The position numbers were made by a program, and so were the translations under genes. Shown piece after piece: positions 14,321 to 16,619 of a stretch of 16,619 nt of DNA. Every line of letters begins with the position of its first letter. The first letter of the stretch is position 1. The stretch spans positions 1-16,619 of the forward strand of contig CAYVAT010000056.1 of assembly GCA_964449165.1 (NCBI GenBank). The letters are read 5' to 3'. This stretch comes from CAYSCW01 sp964449165. Lineage in GTDB: Bacteria; Acidobacteriota; Aminicenantia; Aminicenantales; Aminicenantaceae. The notes beneath the pieces were generated by a model. It was not told the DNA's origin, searched no databases, and saw only the letters and a list, made by a program, of their open reading frames with translations.

Positions 14321-15364
14321 TTACTGACTGAAGCTTATGGCTTGGCTCAGCTTCCTCGCTACACTGTCCACTAAGGGGATGATTTTCTTGTAAGGGATTC
14401 TCCTTGGACCGATAATCCCCAAGGAGCCTAGGACATGGCTGTCATAGCCGTAATGAGAAAGGACCAGAGAACAATCAGCAATATCAGCTATATTTAATTC
14501 GGATCCGATCAAGACTTTTACTTTGTCCAAACTGATGAAATCGGAGAGAAGTCTAGCTAGTTTGGCCTTCTCTTCAAATTTCTGAAAAAGGGATTTCAGC
14601 TTCCTCATATCAAAGAATTCCGGTTTTTCCAGGAGTCTTGACGCCCCTTGCAAGAAAATGTGGCTTTCACTTTCCTCCTGGTATATGTATGCTTTGAGCA
14701 GAGTGGACAATTTGTGGATGATACTTTCATACTTAATTTTGTAATCGGGCAGCTCATGCAGGAGATAATCGCGGATAAAAAGAAGATTCTTTCCTCCAAA
14801 ATGGGCGTTGATGTACTCGGAGGCCCTGTCCAGCTCTACTTGAGTGAAATAAGTGCTTGTCTCTATGATTTCTGTTATAACCAGGTTAGAAGTGGTGATC
14901 AGAATAATCATCACCTTCTCTCCGGATATCTTTATGAATCGAATATGGTGAAAATTTATCTTTGAAATTCTGGGAGAAAGAACAAAGCCCAAGTTATCAG
15001 AAAATTCGGCTAATATCTTGGAAACCTGGGAAAGTAAGGAATTGAGATCGCCTCTTTCCAGGTAAAAATCTGCTGGAGGCAGGCTCACCTGTTTTTCCGG
15101 AATAAGAGCTTCCTGCAAAAGGCTGTTGACATAGAACCGCAAGCCTTTATCCGTGGGTACGCGGCCAGCAGAAGTATGAGGTTGAAGAAGAAAGCCGAGC
15201 CCTTCCAATTTGGTCATGATGTTGCGCACTGTGGAAGGAGAGACAGATATCTTGCTCCTCTGGGCGATAAAAGCTGAGCTTATGGGTTTTCCTCTTTTAA
15301 GATAGCTCTCTACTGTGATATTGAGGATATTCCTGTCTTTTTCCCTCAGGTACGTCTTCTTCAT
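14321..15364 (-). CDS. hrcA: Heat-inducible transcription repressor HrcA
   Basis: 347 aa. HrcA represses class I heat-shock operons, normally at the CIRCE operator, with GroEL helping it fold. N-terminal winged helix (about 1-75): 'RNILNITVESYLKRGKPISSAFIAQ', 'VSPSTVRNIMTKLEGLGFLLQPH', and the strongly conserved 'TSAGRVPTDKGLRFYVNSLL'. The GAF-like and insert domains follow, with 'VLIGSELNIADIADCSLVLSHY' and 'GSLGIIGPRRIPYKKIIPLVDSVARKLS' closing the protein as usual. ATG at 15364 with AGGAG just before it; a strong promoter lies 20-50 bases upstream, leaving a leader of about 14 bases. It heads the operon it should regulate, so autoregulation is expected, yet no CIRCE is visible. Confidence 0.96.
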   Translation of the reverse strand: MKKTYLREKDRNILNITVESYLKRGKPISSAFIAQRSKISVSPSTVRNIMTKLEGLGFLLQPHTSAGRVPTDKGLRFYVNSLLQEALIPEKQVSLPPADFYLERGDLNSLLSQVSKILAEFSDNLGFVLSPRISKINFHHIRFIKISGEKVMIILITTSNLVITEIIETSTYFTQVELDRASEYINAHFGGKNLLFIRDYLLHELPDYKIKYESIIHKLSTLLKAYIYQEESESHIFLQGASRLLEKPEFFDMRKLKSLFQKFEEKAKLARLLSDFISLDKVKVLIGSELNIADIADCSLVLSHYGYDSHVLGSLGIIGPRRIPYKKIIPLVDSVARKLSQAISFSQ

Positions 15365-15384
15365 TTTCTCTCCTACAGAGAAAA

Positions 15385-15414
15385 CTTATAGCATTAAACC
15401 TAAAATATTGTCAA
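15385..15414 (-). promoter_or_regulatory. Sigma-70-type promoter of the hrcA heat-shock operon
   Basis: Minus strand TTGACA (15409-15414), 18-base spacer, TATAAG (15385-15390). The -35 is perfect and the -10 matches five of six bases. The expected start lies about 14 bases before the hrcA ATG. This is a vegetative-type promoter, consistent with control by a repressor rather than by a heat-shock sigma factor. Confidence 0.7.
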
Positions 15415-15432
15415 ATCAGATAAGGGAGGAGT

Positions 15433-15462
15433 AAGCACCATTTTTTCGTGATGAGCATGCTT
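15433..15462. promoter_or_regulatory. AAGCA/TGCTT inverted pair upstream of the hrcA promoter
   Basis: AAGCA at 15433-15437 and TGCTT at 15458-15462 face each other across 20 bases, about 20 bases upstream of the -35. It does not match the CIRCE consensus (9-bp arms, 9-base spacer) and a 5-bp match may be chance; listed as the nearest thing to an operator in the region. Confidence 0.2.
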
Positions 15463-15466
15463 TTTT

Positions 15467-15519
15467 AGGATGGGTCCTCTCATGGGGTATCCCCCGTACG
15501 TCCTCGCTCCACCCATCCT
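15467..15519. repeat. Long hairpin between the Memo gene and hrcA
   Basis: AGGATGGGT (15467-15475) and ACCCATCCT (15511-15519) are a perfect 9-bp inverted repeat around 35 bases. The inner part has a second small palindrome, GGGG (15484-15487) with CCCC (15491-15494) around TAT, and the 6-base palindrome CGTACG at 15495. On the plus strand a T6 run (15461-15466) precedes it and on the minus strand that becomes an A-run, so it is not a terminator for the leftward Memo gene. The rest of the 280-bp gap between the genes holds the hrcA promoter and nothing else I recognise. Confidence 0.6.
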
Positions 15520-15644
15520 TTCTAAGGGGAAATAATCATCAAAAAAATGCTGCTTATGAAGGGGGGATATGAGAGAGGAGAGAGCTGGAGAAAATCAGCA
15601 CAACGACGACCTCCTGCTTTCACGCTTTCAAATCACCAAAAATA

Positions 15645-16451
15645 TCAATGTATTCTTATCCCTGCATAGCCTACGACTTGATGAAAGTCCCCTGTGACAT
15701 CTCCGGAAGTCTGGTATTTGACAAGCTCTGCTTTCTTGGCCCCCAGCTCTTTTGAGGCAAATACGGCTGATGCTACGGGCTGGAAACCGCACATGCTTAT
15801 GTTTTCCTGGGTAACGGTATCATAAAGCCCTTTGGCATCAAGATCCAAAATTCTCTCGATGGCAAGAAAATCCTTTCTCCGTGCCACCTCTTGTTCAACA
15901 TAATGACTCATATCTGTGCTGGCAACGATCAAAACATCCTCGTGAGAATCTTTTATTCCCAGAGCGATTGCCCGCCCCAATTCTTCAAGTTCTTGATAAG
16001 CGGCCTCAAAGGAAATACAGATGGGCACTATGGCGATATCCTTTCTGAAGTATTGAATGAAGGGGAGTTGAACCTCGAGAGAATGCTCATGAAGGTGGGC
16101 TGTGCTGTCCTCCTCGATCGAGTCAGAATGATTCCTGATAAGGTCAGCCAGCTGAGTATTTACAGTCACATCCCCAAAAGGAGACTCCCAGGTTCCTTCT
16201 CTCATCATGGCCAAGCGAGACCGGATACCCCTGTGGCTCGGTCCTAATATGACATATCGACCCGGAAGATCAACCGAAGAAAACACGGCTCCAGCCACAG
16301 GACCAGAATAGATGAATCCTGCATGGGGAGAAACAACACAGATGCTCTTCTTCTTTTCTCGGCCTGAGAGAACCATCTTTGAGATCATTTCTCTAAGCTC
16401 TTTCTCTCTCTCGGGGTAGAAATAGCCAGCTACAGCAGCCTTTCTTCTCAC
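15645..16451 (-). CDS. amrB: Memo family protein (AmmeMemoRadiSam system protein B)
   Basis: 268 aa. Memo proteins are related to class III extradiol dioxygenases; in prokaryotes they often sit with an AMMECR1-domain protein and a radical SAM protein, a set of unknown substrate. 'RKAAVAGYFYPEREKEL' is the standard N terminus, then 'VSPHAGFIYSGPVAGAVF' and 'VILGPSHRG' with the two metal-site histidines, 'HSLEVQLPFIQY', 'VASTDMSHY', and 'MCGFQPVASAVFA', where the conserved Cys follows the family. The start is GTG at 16451 with AGGAGG 5 bases upstream and family N terminus in place. Neither partner gene is in the window: downstream is hrcA, upstream is a repeat. The partners may lie beyond the right edge or elsewhere. 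Confidence 0.92.
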   Translation of the reverse strand: MRRKAAVAGYFYPEREKELREMISKMVLSGREKKKSICVVSPHAGFIYSGPVAGAVFSSVDLPGRYVILGPSHRGIRSRLAMMREGTWESPFGDVTVNTQLADLIRNHSDSIEEDSTAHLHEHSLEVQLPFIQYFRKDIAIVPICISFEAAYQELEELGRAIALGIKDSHEDVLIVASTDMSHYVEQEVARRKDFLAIERILDLDAKGLYDTVTQENISMCGFQPVASAVFASKELGAKKAELVKYQTSGDVTGDFHQVVGYAGIRIH

Positions 16452-16469
16452 TTTCTCCTCCTTAAAGTA

Positions 16470-16498
16470 AAGATAGGATGTGGTCCAGGCTTTGTCAA
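16470..16498 (-). promoter_or_regulatory. Promoter of the Memo-family gene
   Basis: Minus strand TTGACA (16493-16498), 17-base spacer, TATCTT (16470-16475, four of six). The start near 16463 gives a very short leader that just holds the ribosome binding site AGGAGG before the GTG. Confidence 0.5.
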
Positions 16499-16511
16499 TT
16501 TTTTAAGTTAA

Positions 16512-16566
16512 GATGGGAACCGACGCTTTTATTCAAGATTGTCTTAATCAGGCGTCGGTTCTTATC
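16512..16566 (+). other. Companion hairpin upstream of repeat copy B
   Basis: GAACCGACGC (16517-16526) and GCGTCGGTTC (16552-16561) are a perfect 10-bp inverted repeat, extended outward by two G-T pairs and then T-A, A-T and G-C pairs to 16512 and 16566. The loop is 25 bases. Its 3' arm shares 16562-16566 with the 5' arm of the copy B hairpin, so in RNA the full forms of the two could not exist together. Confidence 0.6.
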
Positions 16567-16616
16567 CATCCGAAGCCCATAGTGGCGGGTGGGAGGGTCT
16601 TGGCAAGGATGGATAG
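16562..16616 (+). repeat. Dispersed G-rich hairpin repeat, copy B (near window end)
   Basis: Second copy of the element at 68-134, same orientation. TATCCATCC (16563-16571) pairs with GGATGGATA (16607-16615), with one more T-G pair outside. All four differences from copy A over 54 compared bases are transitions: one pair changes on both sides (G76-C126 in A is A16564-T16614 here), and two lie in the internal loop next to the stem (16574 and 16605). The G-run GGCGGGTGGGAGGG at 16584-16597 is unchanged. The element lies upstream of, and pointing away from, the Memo gene. The window ends 3 bases later, so the outer limit is unknown. Confidence 0.85.
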
Positions 16617-16619
16617 AAA

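Noticed and set aside
15433..15462. CIRCE operator
   Set aside because: Arms of 5 bases and a 20-base spacer do not fit the 9-9-9 CIRCE layout; aligned half-sites match poorly.
15467..15519. Third copy of the dispersed G-rich repeat
   Set aside because: Only the arms look alike (and in reversed order); the 35-base core does not align with copies A and B on either strand.

Overview
The window is bacterial chromosome of moderate GC, densely coded, with no rRNA, tRNA, CRISPR array, transposase or prophage gene. The protein set (type IV pilus retraction ATPase, lytic transglycosylase with signal peptide, GT87-type membrane glycosyltransferase, a Hanks-type kinase ending in a zinc ribbon) fits a free-living, probably diderm bacterium. 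A lineage such as Aminicenantes/Acidobacteriota is only a guess; no marker here fixes the phylum.

Layout. The left part (1-3722) reads rightward: a G-rich hairpin repeat, a GT87/DUF2029 membrane glycosyltransferase, a DUF2085 membrane protein, a 396-bp non-coding stretch with small palindromes, then an unnamed small membrane protein whose gene overlaps a diacylglycerol-kinase-family lipid kinase by 35 bases. From 3722 on everything reads leftward, so the two halves converge at about 3727. In transcription order the leftward genes are: a Memo-family protein at the right edge (16451-15645); a heat-shock operon hrcA-grpE-dnaK-dnaJ-rsmE-kinase (15364-9325) with 4-base ATGA overlaps at grpE/dnaK and dnaK/dnaJ; then ilvE-pilT-alaS followed by a lytic transglycosylase (9189-3732). 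The right edge holds a second copy of the repeat seen at the left edge, in the same orientation.

How the genes work together. HrcA (repressor), GrpE, DnaK and DnaJ form the classical chaperone cycle, and rsmE downstream matches the gene order known from Firmicutes, although prmA, which usually sits between dnaJ and rsmE there, is absent. The most unusual gene-level facts are that this DnaK stops at the first helix after its substrate-binding beta domain (it has no helical lid), that a Ser/Thr kinase with a C-terminal zinc ribbon ends the chaperone operon, and that no CIRCE operator is recognisable before hrcA.

The most interesting non-coding signal is the pair of repeats at 68-134 and 16562-16616. 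They share a nearly identical core of 49 bases (47 identical) enclosed by an inverted repeat; one base pair has changed on both sides (G-C to A-T) so that pairing is kept, and the apical loop carries a perfectly conserved four-tract G-run with single-base loops, a G-quadruplex motif. This looks like an undescribed dispersed structured element; I do not recognise it as a known family.
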